A stretch of 64,000 nucleotides of DNA from Paenibacillus sonchi (GCF_016772475.1 NZ_CP068595.1:4712001-4776000); one strand, 5' to 3'. Shown: positions 8,886 through 17,023, counted from the first letter of the stretch. The notes: generated by a model from the sequence alone, not told the origin. Program-made: numbers and translations.

Positions 8886-9323
8886 ATGAAAACCGGTAAA
8901 TTTGTATCCCATATTGTGAAGGATTGGTTTGCGGTGTGTGGATGTGTAACCATTCTGGTGGCCATTGTGCAGTTTTTGAGTTCAACCGGTTCTGTAAAAG
9001 CATCGATCCTGTGGCAGATTATTGTGGCGGCTTCGGCATTTACGTGCTTCAAATATGCTTTGGTGAGCACACCCGGGCTTGGTAAAAAAGCGCAAACGTT
9101 CTGCTTTTATATCTGTTTTTTGCTTGCCGATGTTTTTGTGATCGTGTGGCTGTGGCTTTTCAGCTCCGGTCCGTTTAGAGAAAATGAGCGCTTTCTCCCT
9201 TTTCTGATTACCAGCCTTGTGATCAAAGGAATGGTATACACGATGCTGCATATTGACGGCCAGAAGGAAGCCAAACGGCTGAATGAGAAGCTGGGCGAAT
9301 ATCAGAAGGGAGGCAAGGCATAA
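8886..9323 (+). CDS. DUF3021 family membrane protein
   Basis: A 145-residue protein with four predicted membrane segments (about residues 15-35, 40-60, 70-95 and 105-125) and a charged C-terminal tail (QKEAKRLNEKLGEYQKGGKA) expected in the cytoplasm. Size, topology and position directly behind a LytTR gene match DUF3021. Such proteins are thought to act as inhibitors or sensors for the neighbouring LytTR regulator; this is inference from the module, as no catalytic residues are present. The ribosome binding site GAGGAGG overlaps the stop codon of the upstream gene, suggesting translational coupling. Confidence 0.88.
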   Translation: MKTGKFVSHIVKDWFAVCGCVTILVAIVQFLSSTGSVKASILWQIIVAASAFTCFKYALVSTPGLGKKAQTFCFYICFLLADVFVIVWLWLFSSGPFRENERFLPFLITSLVIKGMVYTMLHIDGQKEAKRLNEKLGEYQKGGKA

Positions 9324-9389
9324 ACCAAAAAATAAGCCTGGAAATTTATCTGCAAAAAATATGCAAATCTGCCCGGGGCAGGTAGTTAA

Positions 9390-10646
9390 TCATCTCTTTC
9401 CAAGCAGAAACCGCATATTGACCTCCCCGCTGCCTGCGGTATTCGGCTTCAGGCCTAGGCGGAAAGCATTTTTTTTCAGTCTGGCCTTTACCTGGCGGGG
9501 CGTGAGCGAAGGACAGCTCTGCAGCAGCTGGGCGGCGGCCCCGGAGACGATAGGAGTAGAGACACTGGTGCCTGACAGCACGAAATATTGTTTGCCGATC
9601 CGCAGGTACGGGGAATTCCGGGACAGCTGGGAGCCGGGGGCGCGAAGTGAAATGACGGATTCTCCCGGGGCTACAAGATCCGGTTTAATTTTCCCGCAAG
9701 GTGTTGGACCCCGGCTGGAGTAGAAAGTAATGCGGTCATCTTTTTGCGTGAGGGTCCGGCGGTCATCTACAGCTCCAACCGTAACCGCCGCAGGGCTGAT
9801 GCCCGGTGACTCAATCGTCTTGCGGCCGGGGCCGCTGTTGCCTGCGGCGATTACAACGGTAAGTCCGGCCCGGACGGCTTTTTCAACAGCCTGGCAGAGC
9901 AGATCGTCCCTGCAGGATGTGCTTATAGATCCGCCGAACGACATGGACAGAATGCGCAGCTTTAACCGTTTCTTCTCCGCAATACACCATTCTATGCCTT
10001 TTATAATCGTAGAGTCATAGCCATCTCCGTTGATATCCAGCACTTTAACGCCTACTATGCCTGCTTCAGGTGCAGGTCCTCTGTACTTTCCTTTGCTGCT
10101 CCAGCCGTTGCCGGCTGCATCCCCGGCAATATGTGTGCCATGGCCGTTATCGTCATAAGGACGTTTCCGGTGGTTGACGAAATCCTTGAAGGCTAAGATA
10201 CGGTTCACGGGACGGACCAGATCGGGGTGGGGGAATACTCCGGTGTCGAGTACGGCGATATTGATGCCTTTTCCGGTAAGTCCCCGCTTGCTTTGAACAG
10301 CTGCCGCACCAATGGAAGGAGTGGCAATATCCAGCGATATGGATTTGATATGATCCAGATGTACCTTATGAACACCTTCCCAGCAGCACAGCCGTTTCAG
10401 ACAATTCACGGAGACATGGGAGGAAAGGGAGTTAAGCATAGGAATACGGTGTTTAATAGCAAAACTATGTGCGCCTAGATGCTTGTGTAAGGCCAACATT
10501 CTGCTTGGGGTTATCTTGTGTTTGAATTGAACAATAACAGGCAGCGCCGCTGATGACTTGGCCGAATGATATGTTTTACGAATTTCGGCCCTCAGCGGAC
10601 GGTTCATTTTGGAAGCATACTGCTTCAACCACAGTTTTTCGCGCAT
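9390..10646 (-). CDS. aprX: Subtilisin-like serine protease, AprX type (S8)
   Basis: A 418-residue protein. The catalytic triad is visible: Asp in IAVLDTGVFPHPDL (about 134), His in NGHGTHIAGD (about 168) and Ser in LSGTSVSTPIVSGAAA (about 360), with the oxyanion Asn in VIAAGNSGPG. An N-terminal inhibitor-like region precedes the catalytic domain, and there is no signal peptide or membrane segment. The layout closely resembles Bacillus AprX, an intracellular subtilase expressed late in growth; the stretch YDDNGHGTH...YRGPAPEA is typical. The ATG at 10646 has GGAGAGGTGGGG upstream; an in-frame upstream start would add 19 residues without a better site. The gene is divergent from the small basic protein at 10814. 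Confidence 0.9.
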   Translation of the reverse strand: MREKLWLKQYASKMNRPLRAEIRKTYHSAKSSAALPVIVQFKHKITPSRMLALHKHLGAHSFAIKHRIPMLNSLSSHVSVNCLKRLCCWEGVHKVHLDHIKSISLDIATPSIGAAAVQSKRGLTGKGINIAVLDTGVFPHPDLVRPVNRILAFKDFVNHRKRPYDDNGHGTHIAGDAAGNGWSSKGKYRGPAPEAGIVGVKVLDINGDGYDSTIIKGIEWCIAEKKRLKLRILSMSFGGSISTSCRDDLLCQAVEKAVRAGLTVVIAAGNSGPGRKTIESPGISPAAVTVGAVDDRRTLTQKDDRITFYSSRGPTPCGKIKPDLVAPGESVISLRAPGSQLSRNSPYLRIGKQYFVLSGTSVSTPIVSGAAAQLLQSCPSLTPRQVKARLKKNAFRLGLKPNTAGSGEVNMRFLLGKR

Positions 10647-10813
10647 GGCTATCGCCCCACCTCTCCGATACAGGGTATGCGCGAAAAGGCACAATGGGTA
10701 CATATCTATAATTCTAAGACACTACCACATTTCTCGATTGATAGGCATTAACGGTTTCGCTGCGCGTATAAATTGCATCTACTACTGTATCCTATCAGAA
10801 AGTGGTGAAGCAA

Positions 10814-11185
10814 ATGAAAGCTCCTGACAAAAAAGCAATAATGGCAAAAAAAGCATTACTGGCCAAAAAAGCAATGATGGCCCGCAAGGCGAAGGCTACT
10901 CCGGTGAGAAGAAGACGCAGAATCAGACAAACCTTTGACAGATTCGTAGTGCTGGCTACAGACTTGAATAATGTGCCAAAGGATTCCACCGGCTGGACAG
11001 CTTCCTTGACTAGCGGTGCAACAGTGGTAACTGCCGATTTTGACGAATTTGGTGTCGTTCGGTTCCCTACGATCAGCACGCTGACAACGGTATCTTATAT
11101 CCTGAGAATCAGAGATTCAGCCGGCAATCAATTAGTACAAAGAAACATCCCGCCCAACCGCGAGTTTTATGTAGCCAGATTCTAA
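10814..11185 (+). CDS. Small protein, Lys/Ala/Met-rich N-terminus plus beta-rich domain
   Basis: A 123-residue protein I do not recognise. The first 30 residues are a repeat-like basic stretch built on KKA and AKKA units with Met (AIMAKKALLAKKAMMARKAKA), followed by PVRRRRRIRQ. The remaining 85 residues are rich in Val, Thr, Asp and Phe and look like a single beta-sandwich (FVVLATDLNN, TVVTADFDEFGVVRF, TTVSYILRIRDSAGN, FYVARF). There is no signal peptide. The combination of a polycationic tail with a beta domain recalls some spore-surface or nucleic-acid-associated proteins of spore formers, but that is only a suggestion. The ATG at 10814 is 6 nt after GGTG; an in-frame GTG at 10802 is less likely. 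A terminator follows. Confidence 0.75.
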   Translation: MKAPDKKAIMAKKALLAKKAMMARKAKATPVRRRRRIRQTFDRFVVLATDLNNVPKDSTGWTASLTSGATVVTADFDEFGVVRFPTISTLTTVSYILRIRDSAGNQLVQRNIPPNREFYVARF

Positions 11186-11204
11186 TCCCGATAAAAGAGT
11201 GAAT

Positions 11205-11242
11205 CCAAAAAGCGCGTACCCTTGACGGTATGCGCTTTTTGG
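11205..11242 (+). terminator. Intrinsic terminator
   Basis: CCAAAAAGCGCGTACC pairs with GGTATGCGCTTTTTGG across a 6-base loop. The U-run is within the descending stem. It lies 20 bp after the stop of the basic small protein gene. Confidence 0.8.
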
Positions 11243-11411
11243 AGTTGTTGCTCAAATCATATGAATGTCCGGGATGGCTATCCCCGGGAATAGTAGTTTG
11301 TGAAACATCAGCCATGTTTTATATTTCCAGCCGCCATGATATGGTATAAAAAGAAATTACTATATGTATAGATAAAGTCACTTTGTTTCCAGGTAAGAGG
11401 GGGGCTAACCG

Positions 11412-12404
11412 ATGTATGAGTGGATCAAGGGCTATAATCTGGTGGAATACAGCGAGCAAGCAGAGAGGATGGATTTCCGCGGGCATGAAAGCTTCCATAT
11501 GGAGAGGCTGGAGCTGGAATCGCCACCTGTCGGCATGACCGCAGCTGCGCAATATTTTATTGCCCAGCAGGCTTGGCTGTCTGATGATTTCCAGCAAATG
11601 ATTCCTGCGGATAACGCTAATATCCGGGAGTTAATCCTTGCGGAAGTTGCACCGCATTTTACCGATGTGAAGCAGGTTATACGTGAAGGAAACATTGAAA
11701 CGATCTATCTGCAGGAGCTGAAGCCCGAATCCAGGCAGCTTTTCGTGGATACGCATACGGGAATTCTGCCGGTGCTGGAGGATCTGTACAGACACCATGA
11801 TATAAGGGACAGTTTCAGTGGAGTTAAGCGGACGATAGTTAATTATGTGGTGGACCCGGCTGCCTTGGAGCCTTATGAAACGCCGGGCACCGAAACACTT
11901 CAAGCTCTGCTGAATGCGTATCTGGAGCTGCCGGACGGGGAATACGCCTTGATGCCGCTCGGCTGGAAATTTGACGATCATTTGCAGAATTCAGCGGCAC
12001 TGCGTTTTTTTGCCGGTTGGGCTCCCCATCTGATGCTTGGAGTGGATGCGGACACCGATGAAGTCATTATTCTGCACATGTCCGGCAAGGAATTCACCCG
12101 TGAGGTTCTGCTGAATTCAGCGCGTCCCAAGCCGCCCCGCAGAAGGGGCAGCTATTTATATGTGGATACAGGCCATGCACTGGTAAATGTGATTGATCTG
12201 AGCAGGCAGTCTCACATCAAGGCATGGAATGAACTGAAGGACGTTAAAGTGTATCAGCTTCCTGAAGGCATGGATTTTACCGACTTCAATCATGAAACCG
12301 CAGAGCCCCTTCCCGCCAGCATCGCGTTCTTATATGACCAGGATTCGTTGCAGTCCATGATCGGCAGGGTCAATCAGGAGCTGGAGGACTTCGGCGGGCC
12401 TTGA
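11412..12404 (+). CDS. Hypothetical protein, 330 aa
   Basis: A full-length, well-formed gene whose product I do not recognise. It is acidic, has no signal peptide and no membrane segment, and is probably cytoplasmic. Visible stretches include HFTDVKQVIREGNIETIYLQELKPESRQLFVDTHTG, LPDGEYALMPLGWKFDDHL, LMLGVDADTDEVIILHMSGKEF and SYLYVDTGHALVNVIDL. The latter half could be a beta-rich domain of the knot or immunity-protein type, but no family motif is clear. The ATG at 11412 follows AAGAGGGGGGC. The stop codon overlaps a 13-bp palindrome (12402-12414) and the next gene, an AadA-like nucleotidyltransferase, begins 54 bp later. Confidence 0.7.
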   Translation: MYEWIKGYNLVEYSEQAERMDFRGHESFHMERLELESPPVGMTAAAQYFIAQQAWLSDDFQQMIPADNANIRELILAEVAPHFTDVKQVIREGNIETIYLQELKPESRQLFVDTHTGILPVLEDLYRHHDIRDSFSGVKRTIVNYVVDPAALEPYETPGTETLQALLNAYLELPDGEYALMPLGWKFDDHLQNSAALRFFAGWAPHLMLGVDADTDEVIILHMSGKEFTREVLLNSARPKPPRRRGSYLYVDTGHALVNVIDLSRQSHIKAWNELKDVKVYQLPEGMDFTDFNHETAEPLPASIAFLYDQDSLQSMIGRVNQELEDFGGP

Positions 12405-12414
12405 CATAATGTCA
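12402..12414. promoter_or_regulatory. Perfect palindrome TGACATAATGTCA before the AadA-like gene
   Basis: TGACAT-A-ATGTCA is a perfect dyad 45 bp upstream of the nucleotidyltransferase start and overlaps the previous stop codon. A TATAAT follows at about 12421, but the spacing to the TTGACA within the dyad is only 14 bp, so it is not a standard promoter. It may be an operator; no regulator is assigned. Confidence 0.35.
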
Positions 12415-12458
12415 TTCAAATATAATGGAAGCTAGTGATTGCAAGGAGGCGCAAAACA

Positions 12459-13229
12459 ATGAATATTCAGGTGGAGCCGATTCTGGACCGGTTTACGGCG
12501 ATTTTCAGAGAAGAATTAGAAGCAGACCTGGCAGGGATATACCTGCATGGCTCTCTGGCAATGGGGTGCTTCAATCCGGTTGGGAGTGATATCGACATTC
12601 TGGTGGTAATCCGCACACCGCTTCCCCATGCCCGCGCAGCAAGAATTGCACAAAAGCTACTGGCCCTGCGTGATGATATAGCAAACGGCCTGGAGATTAG
12701 TGTTATCCGGGAAGCAGTACTTGCATCGGTGGCCTGTCCGACGCCATGTGAGCTGCATTTCTCCGATTACCACCGGGAGAGGTACCGGGCTGATGCGGAT
12801 TATCTATGTGGAGGTTATGAGGACGCAGATCTGGCCTCACAAATCGCTGTCGCTTATTACCGGGGCAGAACGTTATACGGGGAACCTCTGGCCAGGCAAT
12901 ATCCTCCGGTTAATCCCAGCGCCTACTTGTCCTCTATCCTGCATGACATCGCGGATGCGGCAGCTGAGATTATGGATAACCCGATGTACATAACCTTGAA
13001 TTTATGCCGCGTGCTGTATTACTTACAGGAGGGCAAGATCGCTTCGAAAAGAGAAGGCGGAGAGTGGGGAACAGCGGGTCTGCCGCCGGAGTTCAAGGAG
13101 CTCGTGCAGGTCTGCCTGAATCAATATAATGGAGTTCCAGAGGACAGACAAGTGCAGCCCGGTCAGTGGGCCGCTTTTGCCGGATATATGCTGGGTGTTA
13201 TTGATAAGAAAGCGGCAGGTGATGCATGA
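12459..13229 (+). CDS. AadA-like aminoglycoside nucleotidyltransferase (DUF4111)
   Basis: A 256-residue protein. Residues 25-50 carry the nucleotidyltransferase motif LAGIYLHGSLAMGCFNPVGS plus DIDILVV: Gly-Ser at 31-32 and two Asp at 44 and 46 that bind the metal-nucleotide. The C-terminal helical half matches the DUF4111 domain of ANT(3'')/ANT(9) enzymes (HFSDYHRERYR, DLASQIAVAYYRGRTLYGEP, LTLNLCRVLYYLQEGKIASKREGG-like stretch with ASKREGGEWG). The family adenylylates aminoglycosides such as streptomycin or spectinomycin. Chromosomal Paenibacillus members are often uncharacterised, so resistance is possible but not shown. The ATG at 12459 lies 9 nt after AAGGAGG; an in-frame GTG at 12435 would place that site inside the gene and is rejected. 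Confidence 0.88.
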   Translation: MNIQVEPILDRFTAIFREELEADLAGIYLHGSLAMGCFNPVGSDIDILVVIRTPLPHARAARIAQKLLALRDDIANGLEISVIREAVLASVACPTPCELHFSDYHRERYRADADYLCGGYEDADLASQIAVAYYRGRTLYGEPLARQYPPVNPSAYLSSILHDIADAAAEIMDNPMYITLNLCRVLYYLQEGKIASKREGGEWGTAGLPPEFKELVQVCLNQYNGVPEDRQVQPGQWAAFAGYMLGVIDKKAAGDA

Positions 13230-13239
13230 GGAATATAGG

Positions 13240-13317
13240 GCGATTCTGATTATATTGATCCATCAGGACATTTGATCTACCGCCAGCGTAATTATGATGG
13301 CTTTGAGCGGTTTCAGT
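13240..13317 (+). pseudogene. Possible C-terminal gene remnant
   Basis: Between the nucleotidyltransferase gene and the TetR gene one frame reads GDSDYIDPSGHLIYRQRNYD followed by GFERFQ and a stop at 13315-13317. It has protein-like composition but no start codon or ribosome binding site, and a stop lies directly upstream. It may be the tail of a decayed gene. The family is unknown and chance is not excluded. Confidence 0.3.
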
Positions 13318-13335
13318 AAACGTACTTTTTGTCTA

Positions 13336-13379
13336 AAACAGCCCCGGCAGGATCTATGCGATCTGTGCCGGGGCTGTTT
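13336..13379. terminator. Bidirectional intrinsic terminator
   Basis: AAACAGCCCCGGCA pairs with TGCCGGGGCTGTTT; the loop region contains a second small GATC...GATC pairing. A-runs and T-runs flank both sides. It ends 1 bp before the stop codon of the convergent TetR gene and serves both directions. Confidence 0.88.
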
Positions 13380-13380
13380 A

Positions 13381-13938
13381 TTACACTCTGATGGCCTTCC
13401 AACAAGCCTCCAGCGTCTGCTGTACCTGCAGCTCGTCCAGGGGGTATTTTTGAATGATGAAGCCCTTGACAATGGATACCATAATCCCGTGAATAATCTG
13501 ATGGGACAAGTGCGGGTCCATTTCCTTGAATATTCCCTGAGTTTGTCCTTCTTCAATCAGAGCGAGCATGATCTCCCGCGAAGCATCCTCCATTTTGCGG
13601 AGATCGGCCGAAATGTAAGGAGAATAGGAATAGCTGTCGATGAACAGAAATTCCTTTGGAGAGGATAATCCAAAATGCAGCCTGTTCAGCTGCAGGCATT
13701 TGAATCTTTCATACAGGCTTAGACCGGGATTGTAATTGCGCAGCAGGGCTTCGCCCATATGTTGGCGCGCTGCCTTGTACACCTCGTTCACTAACTCTTC
13801 TTTATTGCTAAAATAGTTGAAAAGCGTGCCGGAGCCCACCTTTGCTCTCTTCATGATTTTGGCAATGGTCACAGACTGCAGCCCTTCCTCATCAATCAGA
13901 TCCAATGTGGCGCTAAGGATATCGTCGCGTTTACTCAT
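13381..13938 (-). CDS. TetR family transcriptional regulator
   Basis: A protein of 185 residues. Residues 1-50 are a standard TetR helix-turn-helix: RDDILSATLDLIDEEGLQSVTIAKIMKRAKVGSGTLFNYFSNKEELVNEVY. The rest is the helical ligand-binding and dimerisation domain. It is divergent from a short-chain dehydrogenase gene. Three related palindromes lie in the intergenic region (13994-14009, 14077-14094, 14134-14153) and flank the SDR promoter, so the protein very probably represses both genes until an unknown ligand binds. Start codons at 13938, 13941 and 13947 are possible behind ACGAGG; 13938 gives the best spacing. Confidence 0.92.
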   Translation of the reverse strand: MSKRDDILSATLDLIDEEGLQSVTIAKIMKRAKVGSGTLFNYFSNKEELVNEVYKAARQHMGEALLRNYNPGLSLYERFKCLQLNRLHFGLSSPKEFLFIDSYSYSPYISADLRKMEDASREIMLALIEEGQTQGIFKEMDPHLSHQIIHGIMVSIVKGFIIQKYPLDELQVQQTLEACWKAIRV

Positions 13939-13993
13939 CATATACACCTCGTAAGCTTAAATGTAGTGTCCGTGTGCTGAAGTGTCAAGTTAG

Positions 13994-14009
13994 TGGAATG
14001 TTTACTCCG
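13994..14009. promoter_or_regulatory. TetR operator site 3 (nearest the tetR gene)
   Basis: TGGAATGTTTACTCCG shares TGGAATGTTTAMTCC with the two stronger palindromes of this intergenic region. It lies about 56 bp upstream of the TetR start and could mediate autorepression. Confidence 0.6.
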
Positions 14010-14076
14010 GAAATCTGAGGATAATCTTATGTTTTTATGCGATTTAACCTATTTTATTTACTTATGCTCATTATTG

Positions 14077-14094
14077 TTGGAATGAATAATCCAA
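14077..14094. promoter_or_regulatory. TetR operator site 1, upstream of the SDR -35 box
   Basis: TTGGAATGAATAATCCAA is an 18-bp near-perfect palindrome with half-site TTGGAWT. It ends 8 bp before the -35 box of the SDR promoter. Confidence 0.75.
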
Positions 14095-14101
14095 AAAATG
14101 C

Positions 14102-14130
14102 TTGATCTTTGTCTTTTGGAGGACTATACT
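14102..14130 (+). promoter_or_regulatory. SigA-type promoter of the TetR-linked SDR gene
   Basis: The -35 box TTGATC (14102-14107) and the -10 box TATACT (14125-14130) are separated by 17 bp. The promoter is bracketed by operator sites 1 and 2, the latter starting 4 bp after the -10 box, an arrangement suited to repression. Confidence 0.75.
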
Positions 14131-14133
14131 TGC

Positions 14134-14153
14134 TTTGGATTAAACATTCCAAA
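14134..14153. promoter_or_regulatory. TetR operator site 2, at the SDR transcription start
   Basis: TTTGGATTAAACATTCCAAA is a 20-bp palindrome; read on the other strand it gives TTTGGAATGTTTAATCCAAA, matching site 3. It covers the expected transcription start of the SDR gene. Confidence 0.78.
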
Positions 14154-14168
14154 TTGAAGGAGATCATA

Positions 14169-15058
14169 ATGATGAGTAAAGTATGGCTGATTACAGGCAG
14201 CTCGCGTGGTTTAGGTCTGGAAATTGCTAAAGCGGTCTTAAACAATGGGGATAAAGTGGTGGCAACTGCCCGCCGTCCAGAGCAGCTTAATAGTCTTGTA
14301 CAGAAATATGGCGATCAGGTACGCACAGCTGAGCTGGATGTCACAAATGCTGCTTCAGCCAAAGCGGCAGTCCAGCTGGCACTGGATGAATTCGGATCGC
14401 TGGATGTGATAGTGAACAATGCCGGTTATGCGAACAGCTCTCCCATTGAGGAGACGCCTGACGAGGATTTCCGGGCACAAATTGAAGCCAATCTGTTCGG
14501 CGTGATCAATGTGACCAAAGCTGCGCTGCCGGTCCTGCGCAAGCAGCGCAGCGGACATTTCATTCAGATTTCATCCGTCGGCGGACGGGTGGGAGGGACA
14601 CCGGGGCTTGCAGCCTATCAGGCGGCTAAGTTTGCGGTTGCGGGCTTCTCGGAGGTGCTTCATAACGAAGTAAAACCGCTCGGCATCAAGGTCACCATCG
14701 TAGAACCGGGAGCCTTCCGAACTGATTGGGGCGGGTCTTCGATGAGCATCCCTCCCGTCGGAGAGGACTATGAGCAGACCGTGGGGGCGATGAATAGATA
14801 CCGTATATCCGTAAACGGAAAAGAGAACGGCGATCCGGTCCGTGCCGCCGGGATCATCGCAGGCCTGGCCTGGCTGGAGGAGCCCCGCTGCGTCTTTTGC
14901 TAGGTCCCGAAGCAGTAGCACTGGCCCGTGCAGCCTCGGAAGCCCGTGCGGAAGAAATGGAGAAGTGGGCTGACATAAGCATATCCACCAATTATGAGGG
15001 TCTGAGTGAAAGGGTAGACAATCCAGTTCTTCAGCAGATCAAGAACCCGGCGCTCTGA
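14169..15058 (+). pseudogene. Short-chain dehydrogenase/reductase, one frameshift near the C-terminus
   Basis: A classical SDR with the NAD(P) loop TGSSRGLG (residues 9-16), NNAG, catalytic Ser in ISSVGG and YQAAK with Tyr and Lys. Of the repaired protein of about 296 residues, the first 240 read through to PVRAAGIIAGLAWLEEP. There the frame meets a stop at 14903, while the frame one base earlier continues EPPLRLLLGPEAVALARAAS, the normal tail of this SDR subfamily, to a stop at 15058. A missing C in the run 14883-14886 explains it. The gene is divergent from TetR and under its operators, so it probably detoxifies or modifies the inducing compound. ATG 14169 follows AAGGAG. The active site is intact even without repair. 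Confidence 0.88.
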
Positions 15059-15234
15059 ACGTGCGGGGCATTGAAACAGTCCAGCAGTGGAGGGAACCTA
15101 ACACAGAAACCTTTTGTATAGCCGGATTTTATCTTTTGTCAATATAATAGTCGGGTCAGGCCTCAAATGTTAGTGATCGGATACAATCCGGTGGAGGAAT
15201 TTTGGATATAATGACAATAAACCTGACATAACAG

Positions 15235-15263
15235 TTCAATAGACGGGGTTTACACGCTATAAT
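15235..15263 (+). promoter_or_regulatory. Probable promoter of the flavoprotein gene
   Basis: TTCAAT (15235-15240), 17 bp, TATAAT (15258-15263). The -10 box is perfect and the -35 box is weak. The start codon is 33 bp downstream. Confidence 0.5.
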
Positions 15264-15296
15264 ATGGCCTAAAGATCTATCCGAAAGGTCTGAGGA

Positions 15297-16724
15297 ATGA
15301 TGAGCCTGGAAGCCTTAAATGAACGTGTAATCACCGATCTTTCCTATCTTGCTTATGGAGGCGCAGACTGGGTAAGGCCGCTGAGCCACCCTGAAGGCCA
15401 TGTATATGATGTTGTGATTGTCGGCGGCGGACAAAGCGGCCTGGGGGCGGCTTTCGGGTTGTTGCGTGAACGGATATCCAACATTCTGGTCATTGACGAG
15501 AACAGCGAAGGAGCCGAGGGACCCTGGGAGACTTATGCGCGGATGGCCACCCTGCGGACACCCAAACATTTAACTTCTGTGGATCTCGGAATTCCTTCAT
15601 TGACCTTCCGTTCCTGGTGGGAGGCGCAGAACGGGGCTGAGGGCTGGGAAGCCATAGACAAGATCCCGCGCGGCGAGTGGATGAACTATCTGCGCTGGTA
15701 CCGCGGGGTCCTGGGCTTGCCCGTAATCAATGAGGTTCAGCTTAAGCTGATAGAGCCGTGCGAAAAGGGGATTCACCGCCTGCATATCGCAGGTGCAGGG
15801 GCACCGGCCGGGCAATTGCTGGCGCGCAAGGTTGTGCTGGCCACGGGCATCCAGGGCGGAGGCGAATGGCATGTGCCACCGATGGTGGCTGACCATCTGC
15901 CGAAAGCTCTATACGCCCATACCTCCGAAGCGATAGATTGCAATTCCCTGCGCGGGAAACGAATTGCGGTTCTCGGCGGCGGAGCCTCGGCCTTCGACAA
16001 TGCGAATTTTCTGCTCACGGAGGGGGCGGCGGAGGCCCATGTGTTTGTCCGCCGCGAGCAGCTTCCGAATATCAACCCCATCCGCCAGATGGAGGTATCG
16101 GGGATGATTGAACGCTTTCATACCCTGCCTGATTCTGATAAGTACGCTGTAATTTCGCATTTCTTCAAAACCAATCAGCCGCCGACCAACGATACCTTCG
16201 CCCGTGCGGCGGCTTGGCCGGGCTTCCAGCTTCACCTCGGTTCACCGTGGCTGAAGGTGGAAGCGATCGGCGACAAGGCGGTGGTGACAACGCCGAAAGG
16301 GGAATGCTCCTTTGACTTTCTGGTGGTCAGCACCGGACTGCTCAGCGACCCGGGGCTGCGTCCGGAGCTGCGGCTGGTAGACAGCCATATCGCCCGCTGG
16401 AGCGACCGCTACGAGGCGCCGCCGGAGCTGGCGAACCCGCTGCTGGATGCGCATCCGTATCTCAGTCCGGGCTTTGCGCTCCAGAGCCGGGATGAAGCAG
16501 GCCAGGCGCTTGTTCACGGGCTGTTCGTTTTCAACTATTCAGCGCTGGCCAGCTGCGGCCTGTCGGCTTCGGCCATCTCCGGCATGAAAAATGCCGTGCC
16601 GAAGCTTGTAGCCGGGGTGGCCGACCAGCTGTTCACGGATGACCGCGAAGCCATCTTGAATGCTTTTTTCACTTATGATGAGGTTGAATTTACCGGAGTG
16701 TGGCCTTTGAAAACGCTGGGCTGA
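15297..16724 (+). CDS. FAD/NAD(P)-binding flavoprotein (monooxygenase-like)
   Basis: A 475-residue protein with two dinucleotide-binding folds: an FAD fingerprint VVIVGGGQSGLGAAFGLL at about residues 39-56 and a second NAD(P) fold RIAVLGGGASAFDNANFLL in the middle, with VVSTG towards the end. This two-dinucleotide arrangement is that of flavin-containing and Baeyer-Villiger-like monooxygenases and YpdA/CzcO-type flavoproteins. The region between (PRGEWMNYLRWYRG, VVLATGIQGGGEWHVPP) fits. The substrate is unknown. A transport helix is absent and the protein is presumably cytosolic. Two adjacent ATGs (15297, 15300) are possible starts after GAAAGG. The gene appears monocistronic: its own promoter lies upstream and a strong terminator follows. 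Confidence 0.85.
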   Translation: MMSLEALNERVITDLSYLAYGGADWVRPLSHPEGHVYDVVIVGGGQSGLGAAFGLLRERISNILVIDENSEGAEGPWETYARMATLRTPKHLTSVDLGIPSLTFRSWWEAQNGAEGWEAIDKIPRGEWMNYLRWYRGVLGLPVINEVQLKLIEPCEKGIHRLHIAGAGAPAGQLLARKVVLATGIQGGGEWHVPPMVADHLPKALYAHTSEAIDCNSLRGKRIAVLGGGASAFDNANFLLTEGAAEAHVFVRREQLPNINPIRQMEVSGMIERFHTLPDSDKYAVISHFFKTNQPPTNDTFARAAAWPGFQLHLGSPWLKVEAIGDKAVVTTPKGECSFDFLVVSTGLLSDPGLRPELRLVDSHIARWSDRYEAPPELANPLLDAHPYLSPGFALQSRDEAGQALVHGLFVFNYSALASCGLSASAISGMKNAVPKLVAGVADQLFTDDREAILNAFFTYDEVEFTGVWPLKTLG

Positions 16725-16751
16725 TGAACCGCAATTGTAAAATTTATAGTC

Positions 16752-16800
16752 AGGGGGCTGTCTCATTGCAGGATGTTCTGCTATGAGACAGCCTCCTTTT
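16752..16800 (+). terminator. Intrinsic terminator after the flavoprotein gene
   Basis: AGGGGGCTGTCTCAT pairs with ATGAGACAGCCTCCT around a 16-base loop and is followed by TTTT. Confidence 0.82.
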
Positions 16801-16953
16801 AGTGATTGCATTAACCGCCAAAAGCATGAACAAAGCAGAAATTACCGGTCCACGTTTGATTCTTCGGTTGGACAAACATGCTTCGCCCATCGGCGCCATC
16901 CGGCTGAAACAAAGGTATTTTTACCTTTATTCAAATCGGCACTCGGCCTAGCG

Positions 16954-16982
16954 TTGACCTTGCGCGTTCCCTCACTGATAAT
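16954..16982 (+). promoter_or_regulatory. Probable SigA promoter of the ubiD-like gene
   Basis: TTGACC (16954-16959), 17 bp, GATAAT (16977-16982). The UbiD start codon lies 41 bp downstream, which gives a short leader. Confidence 0.65.
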
Positions 16983-17023
16983 AAGGAGAGTTCACATTTC
17001 TTCTGGAGATTGGAGTAAGACCC

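Noticed and set aside
15059..15234. Further gene between the SDR and the flavoprotein
   Set aside because: No frame with start, ribosome binding site and coding character; the bases up to the promoter appear non-coding.
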